DNA from: Chloroflexi bacterium UBA4733
GTDB taxonomy: Bacteria; Chloroflexota; UBA4733
Direction of reading: 5' to 3'
DNA length: 14,437 nucleotides
Assembly (NCBI GenBank): GCA_002404055.1
Contig: DHIZ01000286.1
Span: 1-14,437 of the forward strand
Shown here: piece after piece, positions 6,701 through 14,162 of the stretch
Layout: each line of letters opens with the position of its first letter
How positions within the stretch are numbered: position 1 is the stretch's first letter
The notes under the pieces: model-generated
The model's input: the letters and a program-made list of their open reading frames with translations, nothing else
Told to the model about the DNA's origin: nothing
Databases searched by the model: none
Made by a program: the position numbers and the translations under genes

Positions 6701-8620
6701 GGCTTCGACGACGGACAGGGGAGCCCGCTCACGGCACGACTGAGCGCCATTCTCAGCCAAATCTGGCCAATTGCCGGCATAGGCGGGCTGCTCGTGGTGG
6801 CCTCCGGTGTAGCGCGGGGACAGCCGTTGTTGCCGCACCTGGCCATCGGCGCCAGCATCGCCATCGCCGCGGTGCCCGAGGGCCTGCCCCTGCTTTCCGG
6901 GGTCGGGCAAGCCTCAGTCGCAGCCCGCCTGGCCGGTCGCCAGGCGCTGGTACGCCGCCTGGGAGCCGTCGAAGCATTGGGCCGTGTCGACGTCGCCTGC
7001 ACGGACAAGACTGGAACCTTGACTGAGGGGAAGTCGGCGCTGACGTTCGTGGCAACCCTGACGCAGGGGGCTGCGCTGGGAGGCGGAGCGAGCGCTGCGC
7101 TGCCGGTTGGCCTACGCGACGTGCTCGGGGCGGCCGGCCTGGCCAGCCCGCACCCGGATAGTCCATCGGCAGGGGCGCACCCGACGGATACTGCCGTGAT
7201 CGTCGCCGCCGAGCGCGCCGGGTTGGGCGACCTCCTGCGCCTGGAGCGGACGGCCGAGGCTCCGTTCGACCCGGTTCGCGCCTTCCATGCGTCCGTCGCC
7301 GACGGGAAACTGCACGTCAAGGGAGCTGCCGAGATTTTGCTGCCGCGCTGTAGCCGTCAACGCCAGGGCCGCCGCACCGTGCGCCTGGACGAGCTGGCGC
7401 AGGCCCGCTGGCAGGCCCGGGCGGAGGAACTCTCCGGGCGGGGTTTGCGCGTGCTGATGGTCACGGAGGGGCCGGCGGACCAGTCTATTGACTCGCCCAC
7501 CGACCTGACCGCCCTGGGCTTCGTCGGTATCAGCGATCCCTTGCACGCCGGTGTTCGGGAGGCGGTGCAGCGCTGCCGTGAGGCCGGAATACGTCTCATT
7601 ATGGTGACGGGCGACCACCCGGCGACGGCCACCGCCATCGCAAGACAGGCCGGCATTCTCGCGGATCCGCCGGTGCTGCCTGATTCGTACGTCACCCCCC
7701 CCGTTGCCGTGCTCACCGGTCGAGAACTCAGCGACCTGGAGGACGACGAACTCGCAACGCGCCTGGACGAGGTGACCGTCATCGCCCGTGTGACGCCGCT
7801 TGATAAGCTGCGCATTGTTGAGTGCCTGCAACGACGCGGCCATACCGTGGCAATGACCGGCGACGGTGTCAACGATGCGCCGGCGCTTCGCCTGGCTGAT
7901 GTCGGTGTGGCGATGGGCCGCAGCGGCACGGAGGTTGCGCGGCAGGCCGCCGATGTCGTGCTCGCCGATGATAACTTTGCGACCCTGGTGGAGGCGCTCG
8001 TTGAAGGTCGCAGCTTCTGGCGCAACATCCGTCGCGCCCTCGCGCTGTTGCTGGGCGGCAACCTGGGGGAACTGGGACTGGTCGTTGGTGGAAGTCTGCT
8101 GGGCCTGCCGGCTCCACTGGTGACGCGCCAGATCCTCGCGGTGAACCTGATCACAGACGCGCTGCCGGCGCTGGCGGTGGCCATGCAACCACCGGCACAC
8201 CGCCAACTCTCAGATCTGGCTCGAGAAGGCGAGCAGGCTTTGAGTGTACCGCTCCGCAACGAAATCCTGAGGCGCGGCGCGCTTACCGCAGTTCCGTCGC
8301 TGGTCGCCTTTACCCTGGCGCTGCCTGGCGGCTTGCCGGCGGCGCGGGCGGTTGCCCTGGCCAGCATTGTGACGACCCAACTTGCGCAGACGCTGGACGC
8401 CGGACACAGCGAAGGCAACCTCCAGCGGCCGGTCATAATGGCCGTGGCAGTGTCGGGCGGCGTGCTGGCCGCCGGGTTGATAGTACCGGCTCTGCGCACC
8501 TTCCTCGCCATCGGCGCGCCAACGCCGCTCGGTGGGCTGTTGATCGGCGGCGCGACGGTGACCAGCATGCTGCTGAACCGTGCGCTGACGGAACGGGCCG
8601 AACAGAGGCGGCTACACTAA
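3734..8620 (+). CDS. Giant cation-transporting P-type ATPase, CtpI/CtpH-like, with degenerate N-terminal ATPase half
   Basis: A 1628-aa membrane pump, close in size to mycobacterial CtpI. Residues 10-77 and about 114-182 are HMA-like ferredoxin folds of the HMA_2 type (first opens VVHSSPGRLRLHV) and lack CxxC. Residues about 200-760 look like a dead P-type ATPase: several hydrophobic helices, an actuator-like segment with GADG (349-352) where TGES is expected, DVLLLDGPRVLTDG (473-486) where DKTGT is expected, and AVLSDSAQAAEAF where a GDGxND loop is expected. Residues about 785-1628 form a complete pump: a Cation_ATPase_N-like start, TGES 938-941, PEGLP 1048-1052, phosphorylated D1091 in DKTGTLTEG, KGAAE in the nucleotide domain, MVTGDHPAT, and GDGVNDAPAL with D1377/D1381. 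N1443/E1446 (NLGE) and N1471/D1475 (NLITD) match SERCA-like Ca2+ ligands, so Ca2+ or a similar divalent cation is the inferred substrate. The start is GTG 3734, the first start codon after an in-frame TAG at 3722. The RBS is weak (AGGG 3717-3720). Confidence 0.9.
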   Translation: MDTAVSERPQVVHSSPGRLRLHVSPWPPEREAELERRLRDVEGVTSVRVNRITGNALVLYDTQRTVADRILAAAAVLQEADAPSDVEENVTPHASTRAPHALVEREGLPFASVLRLGRVQRARITVRGMDRDPALAQQVVDRLHRHPGIRATASTLTGRVLVEFRDHQTELDDVLATIADIELPDFGVEDRPTHPLDPAPLLQSTLRLTASILGFGFLAARRTLAGGEITALSAGAAQTAGIVSIVQAFPITRFGLREVLGRNVTDFAVGGVNIVALSLSANPLGLALAGAEALRLVTEVVARRAAWRQHERGEADHMPAHRGATVRLDAGDRVSLDATVIEGTATALGADGLPASLTAGAAIQAGDRIYGGPLLVRLEADTSFPLESRQEPPTPTLLDRYTENLAPVSLAYAATLGVLTRSPLGALAGLALVNPRAAIIGAEAATTGAAARMLRAGVVIVGTRPERGGRTPDVLLLDGPRVLTDGLEASSVVPLADGYDATAVLTLAAAVAAAAGSPWGGALRASADLDMRDGSFDGSTATAALEGVRYTLGPAGDHDLPATERQRGRGAVLLALRRDGDDRPIAIVTLRPRLAPGVHSLLQLCRRHGTEVGMLPRGNNAASVALARRAGVPLLLDDDLATAVRSRQEQGAVVAVLSDSAQAAEAFAVCDVAIGLSSGRSSRFAARVDFLAPDLAAVGAIIAATARARSATRDSVAYSVLANIAGAVWGLAGRPGFERASLAVTGAALVAIADGWARLRGGDRPLSALARVVDPQPERWGRRSADEVLAAFEASPDGLTSLAATARQGGVVAPANERRLWPTLFAQLSSPVTVILLVGAGVSAALGSLLDVVLIVGTIGVGVAVGAWQERRADQSAATLRRLNAATGLVLRDGQPVHLATGQIVPGDILLLAPGDHVVADARLLSAHNLEVDESALTGESLPAAKSPDGLSEAGRIVLEGSDITVGSGRAVVVAVGRATRLGATSAALGFDDGQGSPLTARLSAILSQIWPIAGIGGLLVVASGVARGQPLLPHLAIGASIAIAAVPEGLPLLSGVGQASVAARLAGRQALVRRLGAVEALGRVDVACTDKTGTLTEGKSALTFVATLTQGAALGGGASAALPVGLRDVLGAAGLASPHPDSPSAGAHPTDTAVIVAAERAGLGDLLRLERTAEAPFDPVRAFHASVADGKLHVKGAAEILLPRCSRQRQGRRTVRLDELAQARWQARAEELSGRGLRVLMVTEGPADQSIDSPTDLTALGFVGISDPLHAGVREAVQRCREAGIRLIMVTGDHPATATAIARQAGILADPPVLPDSYVTPPVAVLTGRELSDLEDDELATRLDEVTVIARVTPLDKLRIVECLQRRGHTVAMTGDGVNDAPALRLADVGVAMGRSGTEVARQAADVVLADDNFATLVEALVEGRSFWRNIRRALALLLGGNLGELGLVVGGSLLGLPAPLVTRQILAVNLITDALPALAVAMQPPAHRQLSDLAREGEQALSVPLRNEILRRGALTAVPSLVAFTLALPGGLPAARAVALASIVTTQLAQTLDAGHSEGNLQRPVIMAVAVSGGVLAAGLIVPALRTFLAIGAPTPLGGLLIGGATVTSMLLNRALTERAEQRRLH

Positions 8621-8649
8621 CCGCAAATCAGTTGAAGGGAGTGATCATT

Positions 8650-8895
8650 GTGGGCGGCTTATTTAGTCTGCTGGCTCGCGGCGCCGGGTTCGTCTTCGGG
8701 GCGGATGCCGTGCGCGAAGCCACCACACGCTTGAGTGCGGAGACACGCCCGGCGATGAAGGCCGCGGTGCGAGCGGGACTGACCGTAGGCGATCAGCTTG
8801 AGCGGTGGACGGCGGGGGCTCGCGAGCAAGTCGAGGACATCATCGAAGAAGCACGGGCCGAACGCCGCGAAGAGAACAATCAGCGCCGCCCCTAG
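8650..8895 (+). CDS. Small helical protein (DUF5132-like), possible ATPase partner
   Basis: An 81-aa protein. Residues 1-20 are mildly hydrophobic (MGGLFSLLARGAGFVFGADA). The middle is an amphipathic helical stretch, and the C-terminal 25 residues are highly charged and helical (EQVEDIIEEARAERREE). It resembles the small DUF5132-type proteins seen next to HMA_2-containing P-type ATPases; that recall is from memory and moderate. The start was placed at GTG 8650 because AAGGGAG (8635-8641) lies 8 nt upstream. The frame could open at TTG 8632 (87 aa) or GTG 8641, but the ribosome binding site overlaps or adjoins those codons. It begins 29 nt after the ATPase stop on the same strand, so it is very likely co-transcribed. 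The role is inferred only from context: a membrane-peripheral or regulatory subunit of the pump is plausible. No catalytic motif is visible. Confidence 0.7.
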   Translation: MGGLFSLLARGAGFVFGADAVREATTRLSAETRPAMKAAVRAGLTVGDQLERWTAGAREQVEDIIEEARAERREENNQRRP

Positions 8896-9028
8896 CCTGG
8901 CTTCTGATGGCAAGGTTGTTCCAGGGACACACGTCGACGTCTAAGCCCTCCCAACCATACAGTGCGATCAGGGGAGCAAGAGTGGGACCAAACCCACTAC
9001 CGCTGTCAGATGCCGTTGCCTCAGGCAG
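8896..9028. other. Convergent intergenic region with a small hairpin
   Basis: This 133-bp gap separates the ends of two converging transcription units. It contains a perfect 6-bp hairpin AGTGGG-ACCAAA-CCCACT at 8981-8998 and a tiny TGCCT-c-AGGCA palindrome near 9018-9028. Neither is followed by a T-run on either strand, so Rho-independent termination is not clearly supported. No reading frame of note or RNA gene was seen. Confidence 0.5.
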
Positions 9029-9511
9029 TTACACGCCCATCTCGACGGAAGTGACGTACACGCCGCCTGCGCCGATGGCGATGGCCATGCGGCAGGTGTT
9101 GGTTTCTACGGCGAGTTCGTATTCGCCCGGGCCTTTGGCGCTCACGGCCAGACCATCAATGGTCTGGCCATCGAGCGTCGCCAGCGCCTTGTTAACGCCG
9201 GCCAGGGCGGCGTTGAGCGCAGTGCCGCGCGGTGTTCGCCCGTACAGGCGGTAGAGCAACTGGGCATCAATCTGGCCACGTTGCTGTCGAAAACGACCAG
9301 TCTGCAGGCCCATCTCCAGCAGACCTTCCAGCCGGTCCAGACCGGACGGCGATACTGAACCAGCGTCGACCGCCTCGAGGAGCGCCGCGTAGGCAGCTCG
9401 TAAGGTGGGATCGTCGATGGCGGCTGCCAGGGCCGCCACTTCCGGCCGCAGCAACTCACGCTCACGGTCGGAGAGGACGAGCGGGGGCTGAGGGGATGGG
9501 TTATCGCCCAA
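9029..9511 (-). CDS. Unknown protein at the end of the sulfate-assimilation operon (ORF160)
   Basis: A 160-aa soluble protein I do not recognise. Residues 1-12 are Pro-rich and probably disordered. Residues 13-85 are mostly helical (LSDREREL, LRAAYAALLEAV and similar). Residues 100-160 look like a mixed alpha/beta domain ending in beta-strands (YELAVETNT, AIAIGAGGVYVTSVEMGV). There is one cysteine, no membrane segment and no nucleotide- or metal-binding signature. The frame can only start at TTG 9511-9509, because an in-frame TGA immediately precedes it. GAGGTGAT just upstream, inside the end of cysH, provides a good ribosome binding site. The 11-nt overlap with cysH implies translational coupling. 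Its position as last gene of the operon suggests a role in sulfate/sulfite reduction, for example as an accessory or assembly factor, but nothing in the sequence shows which. Confidence 0.65.
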   Translation of the reverse strand: MGDNPSPQPPLVLSDRERELLRPEVAALAAAIDDPTLRAAYAALLEAVDAGSVSPSGLDRLEGLLEMGLQTGRFRQQRGQIDAQLLYRLYGRTPRGTALNAALAGVNKALATLDGQTIDGLAVSAKGPGEYELAVETNTCRMAIAIGAGGVYVTSVEMGV

Positions 9512-10298
9512 TCATCACCTCAGCCTGGTGCTCAAAGCCGCCGGTCTCGATGGCGCAATGCATGCCGCATTCTTTGGGAGCATTCTTCTCCCACCACCAG
9601 CGGCCGCTGCGGGCCTCGGCGCCGGGCTGGACCGGGCGAGTGCAGGGAGCGCAGCCGATGGACGTGTAGCCCTGGTCGTACAGGGCGTGGTAGGGCACGT
9701 CGTTGGCCCGAATGTAGTCCCAGACCTCCTCGTCGGTCCAGTCGGCCAGCGGGCTGAGCTTGACAAGGCCGCCGTGATCGTTGTCCAGCTCAATTTTGCG
9801 AATGTTGGAGCGTGTCGCCCACTGGTCGCGGCGCAAGCCGGTGATCCAGCAATCCAGGCCGTCCAGAATCTTGCGCAGGGGCTGGATCTTGCGGGCGTCG
9901 CAGCACTTGAGGCGATTCGGCACGCTCTTGTAGAAGAGGTTGACGCCGTGCTGGAGGATGAGCGGCTCCAGGTGCTTCGGGTCCGGGTAGTACACCTCGA
10001 TCTGGAGCTTGTACTTCTCCGTCACGCGCTCCATCAGCTCGTAGGTCTCCGCCGGCAAACGGCCGGTATCCACGGTGAAGACGCGGATGTTCGGATCGAG
10101 CCGCCAGGCCATGTCGAGCAGGGCCATGCCGTCGCTCTGGAAGCTGGTGCAGATGGCCAGGCGGCTTGGTGCGAACGTCTCGATGCCCCAGCGCAAGACC
10201 TCTTGCGGCTCCTGGTCGTCGTAGTCGACACCGAGTTCGCCGATCTCGAACTCGTCGAAGGAGACTCGCTCGTCCTCGATGGTGGCTAGTGCGCTCAT
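9501..10298 (-). CDS. cysH: Adenylyl-/phosphoadenylyl-sulfate reductase, [4Fe-4S] type
   Basis: A 265-aa cytoplasmic enzyme that reduces APS (or PAPS) to sulfite with thioredoxin-type reductant. It shows the PP-loop-like nucleotide site region LAICTSFQSDGMALLDMAW and then VFTVDTGRLPAETYEL. KCCDARK (C132, C133) and GCAPCTRP (C216, C219) together make the CC...CxxC set that binds a [4Fe-4S] cluster. KECGMHC supplies the catalytic cysteine (C244) that forms the thiosulfonate intermediate. ITGLRRDQWATR is the substrate-binding arginine segment. The cluster cysteines point to the APS reductase type; E. coli-type PAPS reductases lack them. The length fits the family. The ATG (10298-10296) overlaps the TGA of the sulfite reductase gene as ATGA, so the two are translationally coupled. 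A kinase gene (cysC) in the same operon leaves open use of PAPS, since some [4Fe-4S] CysH enzymes accept both. Confidence 0.92.
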   Translation of the reverse strand: MSALATIEDERVSFDEFEIGELGVDYDDQEPQEVLRWGIETFAPSRLAICTSFQSDGMALLDMAWRLDPNIRVFTVDTGRLPAETYELMERVTEKYKLQIEVYYPDPKHLEPLILQHGVNLFYKSVPNRLKCCDARKIQPLRKILDGLDCWITGLRRDQWATRSNIRKIELDNDHGGLVKLSPLADWTDEEVWDYIRANDVPYHALYDQGYTSIGCAPCTRPVQPGAEARSGRWWWEKNAPKECGMHCAIETGGFEHQAEVMIGR

Positions 10299-12004
10299 GC
10301 TTCTCCTGCTTCCTCGCGTTCGCGTAGGTGGGGCCGGCGGGTCTTCATCTCGGCAACCACGTCCGCCAGCGGCCGGCCGCTGCCGATCGAGATCAACTCT
10401 TCGTCGCTCTTGCGTCGTGTATAGTCACGGAAACGCTCGCCGGCGCCGCGCTCCCCGACGTAGGCAGCCACCAGGCGTTCCACGTACTCCGGCGCTTCTT
10501 CCGACGGTACGCGCCGCAACAGGGGCTTGCCGATCTGCGCGTCTGTTCCGCCGTAGCCGCCGCGTAAATAAATCTCGTAGGCCTCAATCTTGTCACCAGC
10601 ATCGGTGCGCTCGCGCAGCGTCGTGCCCTGCAGGCCCAGATCGCCGACCCAGTGATGGGTGCAGGCGTGCGGGCAGCCGTCAACGTGGACTTTGAGGTCC
10701 TGAACTGCGTCGCCGAACTTCGCCTCCAGGCGGTTCACGATGTCGTGCATTTTGCCCTTCGTCTCGGCAACTGCGTAGTTGCACAGCGGCGAGCCGGTGC
10801 AGGCGATGCCGTTGGCATGGATGCGGTTGACTCCCAGGGGGAAGCCGATCTCCGCCACCCGTTGGGCGACCGCGTCGATCTGGGCATCCGGCACGCCGGC
10901 CACAATGAAGTTCTGCTGGCGAGTCAGCCGCACGTCGCCGCCGAGCGACTCCGCCAGGTCGGCCAACTGCACCATCTGTTCGCCGCTGATGACACCCATC
11001 TTCACCGGGAAGCCGATGTAGTTGAGGCCGGGTTGCTTCTGGGCGTGGATGCCCATGTGATCCGTCTCGCCGGGCGAGACCGGCGTTTCCACCAGGTCCT
11101 CCAGCCGCCGACCCAGGCGTTCCTCGATCAAGGCGCGCATGCCCTCCGGGCCGTAGTCGTCGACCATGAACTTCATGCGCGCCTTGACGCGCGAGATCCG
11201 GTAACGCAAGTCGCTTTTCCAGGCGTCCAGGATCGCCCGCAAAACGGGGATCGCCTCCTCCTTGGGCACGAAGACGCCGATGTGACGGGACAGGCGGGGC
11301 GTCGAAGAGAGGCCGCCGCCCAGGCGCAGGGCATAGCCATCGCGTCCATGTTGCCGGACGCCGATCAGGTTGATGCAGTTGAGTTCCGGCGCATTGCACT
11401 GGTGCGGGCAGGTTGCCACCGAAATCTTATGCTTGCGCGGTAGGTCGGAATAGTCCGGGTTGCCGTAGAAGAAGTTAACGGCGGCGTCCAGTGTCGGCAG
11501 CGCATCGAAGAGTTCTTCACCGTTGATGCCGGCCACCGGGCAGCCGGTGATGTTGCGCACCGTGTCGCCGCAGCCGCCAACCGTCGAAAGCCCGGCGCTC
11601 GTCAGGGTGGCGAAGACCTCCGGCAGGTGCTCGAGGCGAATCCAGTGCAACTGCACATTCTGGCGCGTCGAGAGTTCGGCAAAGTTGCGACCGTACTTGA
11701 GCGACAGTTGGCCCAGCGTGCGCAACTTTTGTGGCGTCATGATGCCGCTCGGCAGCTTGATGCGCATCATGAAGTAGCCCAGTTTGGGCTTGTCGTGGTA
11801 GAGGCCGTACCACTGCAGGCGAACGATGTCCTCTTCGGACACACTCTCGTAGCCGGCTTCGATCAGTTGCGGCAAGTCGTGAATGACCGCCAGTCCCGGC
11901 TTCTCCGCCTTCAGGCGTTCAATCGAGTTGCGCTTCAGGACAAGTTCGCGCGTCGGCGCTGGTGGCAGCGGCCGGGCTGTGGGGATAGCAAACGTGGTGG
12001 GCAT
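10295..12004 (-). CDS. sir: Ferredoxin-type sulfite reductase (nitrite/sulfite reductase family)
   Basis: A 569-aa siroheme/[4Fe-4S] hemoprotein predicted to reduce sulfite to sulfide with six electrons. The iron-sulfur/siroheme cysteines are C402 and C408 (CTGSPLC) and C444 and C448 (GCPHAC), the C-x5-C...C-x3-C pattern. GCGDTVRNITGCPVAG, LSTRQNVQLHW and the second-half VRLTRQQNFIV are the paired ferrite-reductase repeats. The reading frame extends back to 12331, but that part overlaps ORF123 in another frame. ATG 12004 has GAAAGG (12016-12011) 6 nt upstream and gives a normal N-terminus (MPTTFAIP). It lies 13 nt after ORF123 and overlaps cysH by 4 nt. Motifs alone do not cleanly separate nitrite from sulfite reductases. 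The sulfate-assimilation context makes sulfite the inferred substrate. A ferredoxin donor is likely because no flavoprotein (CysJ) gene is present here. Confidence 0.9.
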   Translation of the reverse strand: MPTTFAIPTARPLPPAPTRELVLKRNSIERLKAEKPGLAVIHDLPQLIEAGYESVSEEDIVRLQWYGLYHDKPKLGYFMMRIKLPSGIMTPQKLRTLGQLSLKYGRNFAELSTRQNVQLHWIRLEHLPEVFATLTSAGLSTVGGCGDTVRNITGCPVAGINGEELFDALPTLDAAVNFFYGNPDYSDLPRKHKISVATCPHQCNAPELNCINLIGVRQHGRDGYALRLGGGLSSTPRLSRHIGVFVPKEEAIPVLRAILDAWKSDLRYRISRVKARMKFMVDDYGPEGMRALIEERLGRRLEDLVETPVSPGETDHMGIHAQKQPGLNYIGFPVKMGVISGEQMVQLADLAESLGGDVRLTRQQNFIVAGVPDAQIDAVAQRVAEIGFPLGVNRIHANGIACTGSPLCNYAVAETKGKMHDIVNRLEAKFGDAVQDLKVHVDGCPHACTHHWVGDLGLQGTTLRERTDAGDKIEAYEIYLRGGYGGTDAQIGKPLLRRVPSEEAPEYVERLVAAYVGERGAGERFRDYTRRKSDEELISIGSGRPLADVVAEMKTRRPHLREREEAGEA

Positions 12005-12017
12005 AGCGAGCCTTTCT

Positions 12018-12389
12018 TCAGGCGCAGAGCTGCAGTTGCCAGGAGGCAAAGGCGGCGGCGCGCAGCGGCGGCGGCGTTTCGATAGCGATCTGGCTGCCGT
12101 CGAGGCCGGCCAGCGCCTGCTGGACCTCGGCGCGCAGCACCGGCAAGGCTTGCGCCCCGACCTCCAGCGACCAGTCGCCGGCCCGCCGTCCCTGGTGGAC
12201 CTCGCTTTCGGCCAGCCGTTCGATGGTCTCCTGCAAGGGCAACGGTCCGCCTGCCAGCAAGGCGTACAGGCGCCGCTCCAACGACGACAGCGGCTGGTGA
12301 TAGGGGTCCAGCCAGACCAGCGGCTCCGCACGCAGCACGGCCAACCGATTCAGCTGGTCCGATCCCGGGTGTGTCCAGAACGCCTTCAT
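12018..12389 (-). CDS. Unknown small protein between sat and sir (ORF123)
   Basis: A 123-aa soluble protein I do not recognise. It is Leu- and Ala-rich, has a single Cys at the penultimate residue, and has no membrane segment or clear metal site. The stretch [20 protein letters not shown] followed by [20 protein letters not shown] has the strand-turn-helix-helix feel of PqqD-like or winged-helix domains, but this is only an impression. The ATG (12389-12387) overlaps the sat TGA as ATGA, showing translational coupling with ATP sulfurylase. The stop lies 13 nt before sir. Such tight packing makes it a real gene and likely to act with the pathway, for example as an assembly, redox or regulatory partner. 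The function is unknown. Confidence 0.7.
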   Translation of the reverse strand: MKAFWTHPGSDQLNRLAVLRAEPLVWLDPYHQPLSSLERRLYALLAGGPLPLQETIERLAESEVHQGRRAGDWSLEVGAQALPVLRAEVQQALAGLDGSQIAIETPPPLRAAAFASWQLQLCA

Positions 12390-13546
12390 TGCATCGCCTC
12401 CCGTAGCACCGCCGCCACCTCCGGGCGGCTGAACTCCGGCGGCAGGTCGCCACCGGCCCGCAGCAACTCCCGCACCCGCGTGCCACTCAACGAGAGGTGA
12501 TCGTCGGCCGGGTGCGGACAGGTCTTGGCCGACGCCATCCCAGCGCAGCGCCTGCAGTAGAAGCTGTTCTCAAAGAACAGTGGCGTGATGCCCAACTCAG
12601 CCGGCGTGAAGTTGCTGAAGATCTGCTGGGCATCGTAGGTGCCGTAGTAGTTCCCCACCCCGGCGTGGTCGCGCCCGACGATAAAGTGCGTGCAGCCGTA
12701 GTTGCGCCGGATCAGGGCGTGGAACACCGCCTCGCGCGGCCCGGCATAGCGCATGGCCGCCGGCATCACCGCCAGCAGGACGCGATCCTGCGGGTAGTAG
12801 TGGCGCAGCAGCACCTCGTAGCAGCGCAGGCGCACCTCCGCCGGGATGTCGTCCCCCTTGGTCTGTCCGACCAACGGGTGTACCAGCAGGCCATCGACGC
12901 CTTCCAGCGCTACCTTCTGGATGTACTCGTGCGCACGGTGGATCGGGTTGCGCGTCTGGAAGCCGACGATGGTCCGCCAGCCCCGTTCGGCAAAGGTACG
13001 ACGTGTCTCCTCGGTGCTCAGGGCATAAGGGGCGAACAGCGGATCGATCTGGCGGCGCAGCACCGTCACCGGCCCGGCCAGCAAGGTGTCGCCCTGGGCG
13101 TAGAGCGCCGCCACGCCGGGATGCGCGGCGTCGGTGGTGCGATAGACCTCCTGCGCCTCCACCTGCTTGTCGTAGCCGAAGCGGTCGCGCACCTCCAGGA
13201 TCGCCAGCGGCTCGCTCGCCGTCTGGCCTTCCAGGTGCGGGCAGAGCGCCACCCGGCTGCTCAGGCGGAGCGTCGCGGCCAGGTCGGCGCTGACGGGCAA
13301 GGTGACGGGAATGGTCCAGGCGGCCCCGTTCGCCAGATGCATACGCTGGACGACTTCCTGGTAGTCGTCGTGGCCCAGAAAGCCCTCCAGCGGCGCGATG
13401 CCGCCCACGGCCAGCAGTTCCAGGTCGGCCGTCACCCGCGCATCGACGGGGATCGCCGGCAGGTGGCGCGCCTCCGCCAGCAGGGCGGAACGGTCGGCGT
13501 CGGCTGCCAGCCGGACGGGATTGGGCGCTTCAACGGTTGCGGTCAT
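12386..13546 (-). CDS. sat: ATP sulfurylase (sulfate adenylyltransferase)
   Basis: A 386-aa monofunctional Sat that makes APS and pyrophosphate from ATP and sulfate, the activating step of sulfate assimilation. The catalytic loop [11 protein letters not shown] starts at Q197 (R199, N200, H203, H206). Further signatures are [35 protein letters not shown] and [11 protein letters not shown]. Near the C-terminus CRRCAG...KTCPH gives C-x2-C-x8-C plus His, resembling the zinc-binding site known in the Thermus thermophilus enzyme. It is followed by [11 protein letters not shown] and the PPEFSRPEV ending. This is the single-chain type, not the CysDN type, and it has no fused kinase domain. ATG 13546 is preceded by GGAGG (13558-13554) 7 nt upstream, inside the last codons of cysC. 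The gap to cysC is 2 nt and the overlap with ORF123 is 4 nt. Confidence 0.94.
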   Translation of the reverse strand: MTATVEAPNPVRLAADADRSALLAEARHLPAIPVDARVTADLELLAVGGIAPLEGFLGHDDYQEVVQRMHLANGAAWTIPVTLPVSADLAATLRLSSRVALCPHLEGQTASEPLAILEVRDRFGYDKQVEAQEVYRTTDAAHPGVAALYAQGDTLLAGPVTVLRRQIDPLFAPYALSTEETRRTFAERGWRTIVGFQTRNPIHRAHEYIQKVALEGVDGLLVHPLVGQTKGDDIPAEVRLRCYEVLLRHYYPQDRVLLAVMPAAMRYAGPREAVFHALIRRNYGCTHFIVGRDHAGVGNYYGTYDAQQIFSNFTPAELGITPLFFENSFYCRRCAGMASAKTCPHPADDHLSLSGTRVRELLRAGGDLPPEFSRPEVAAVLREAMQ

Positions 13547-13548
13547 GG

Positions 13549-14100
13549 TTAGACCTCCACTGCCTGACGCACGGGCTCCAGGTAGCCCTGCGCTTCCAGG
13601 ACGGCCAGGATGCGCGCCACCGACGTGTCCACCGACTCGCGGTCGGTATGGACCACCACCTCCGGGTGCAACGGCGCTTCGTAAGGATCGGAGACACCGG
13701 TGAAGTTGCTGATCTCCCCTCGCAGAGCCTTGGCGTAGAGTCCCTTGATGTCACGCCGCACCAACTCGTCGAGCGGACACTCGACGTAGACCTCGACGAA
13801 GTTGCCGATCATGGCTCGCGCCTCGTCGCGCACGGTTCGGTAGGGGGAGATGGCGGCGCAGATGACGGCGACTCCGTGGCGGCTGAGCAACTGGGCAACG
13901 AAGGCGATACGCCGGATGTTGGTGTCGCGGTCTTCCTTGGAGAAGCCGAGTCCCTTGCTCAGGTGCGTGCGCACCACATCGCCGTCCAGCACCTCCACGC
14001 CGATCTCCCGCTGGCGCAACTGCCGCTCTAACTCTGCAGCGATCGTGCTTTTGCCAGCACCAGATAACCCTGTCAACCAGACCGTGAATCCCCTGGCCAT
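13549..14100 (-). CDS. cysC: Adenylylsulfate (APS) kinase
   Basis: A 183-aa P-loop kinase that phosphorylates APS to PAPS. The Walker A motif GLSGAGKST spans residues 11-19. It is followed by [20 protein letters not shown] (the DGD and FSxxDR region, APS contacts), NIRRIAFVA, the phosphoryl-acceptor serine region [24 protein letters not shown], and the lid [22 protein letters not shown]. The length is typical. The start was set at ATG 14100 because AAGGAG (14116-14111) lies 10 nt upstream and [11 protein letters not shown] begins the fold. An upstream ATG at 14196 would add 32 residues unlike the family and overlaps the -10 box. This is the first gene of the operon, ending 2 nt before sat. 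With an APS-type reductase downstream, PAPS may serve sulfation reactions or act as an alternative reductase substrate. Confidence 0.93.
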   Translation of the reverse strand: MARGFTVWLTGLSGAGKSTIAAELERQLRQREIGVEVLDGDVVRTHLSKGLGFSKEDRDTNIRRIAFVAQLLSRHGVAVICAAISPYRTVRDEARAMIGNFVEVYVECPLDELVRRDIKGLYAKALRGEISNFTGVSDPYEAPLHPEVVVHTDRESVDTSVARILAVLEAQGYLEPVRQAVEV

Positions 14101-14162
14101 CGCCGATATGCTCCTTTCCCGTGCTCCCCCGGTAGTTCCGACGCCAGTTGTTCGGCGGTACG

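Noticed and set aside
7357..8568. Long minus-strand frame (403 codons) opposite the pump gene, and similar antisense frames
   Set aside because: Ser/Arg/Pro-rich shadow translation caused by GC-rich third positions of the pump gene; no family resemblance.
8981..8998. Hairpin as a Rho-independent terminator
   Set aside because: It has a stem of 6 bp and no T-run on either strand, so it is recorded only as a hairpin.
10652..11443. Plus-strand frames opposite sir, and others opposite cysH and sat
   Set aside because: They mirror conserved enzyme genes and contain no recognisable domain.
12005..12331. 109-residue N-terminal extension of the sulfite reductase frame
   Set aside because: It overlaps ORF123 in another frame and is Arg/Pro-rich shadow sequence; ATG 12004 has its own ribosome site.
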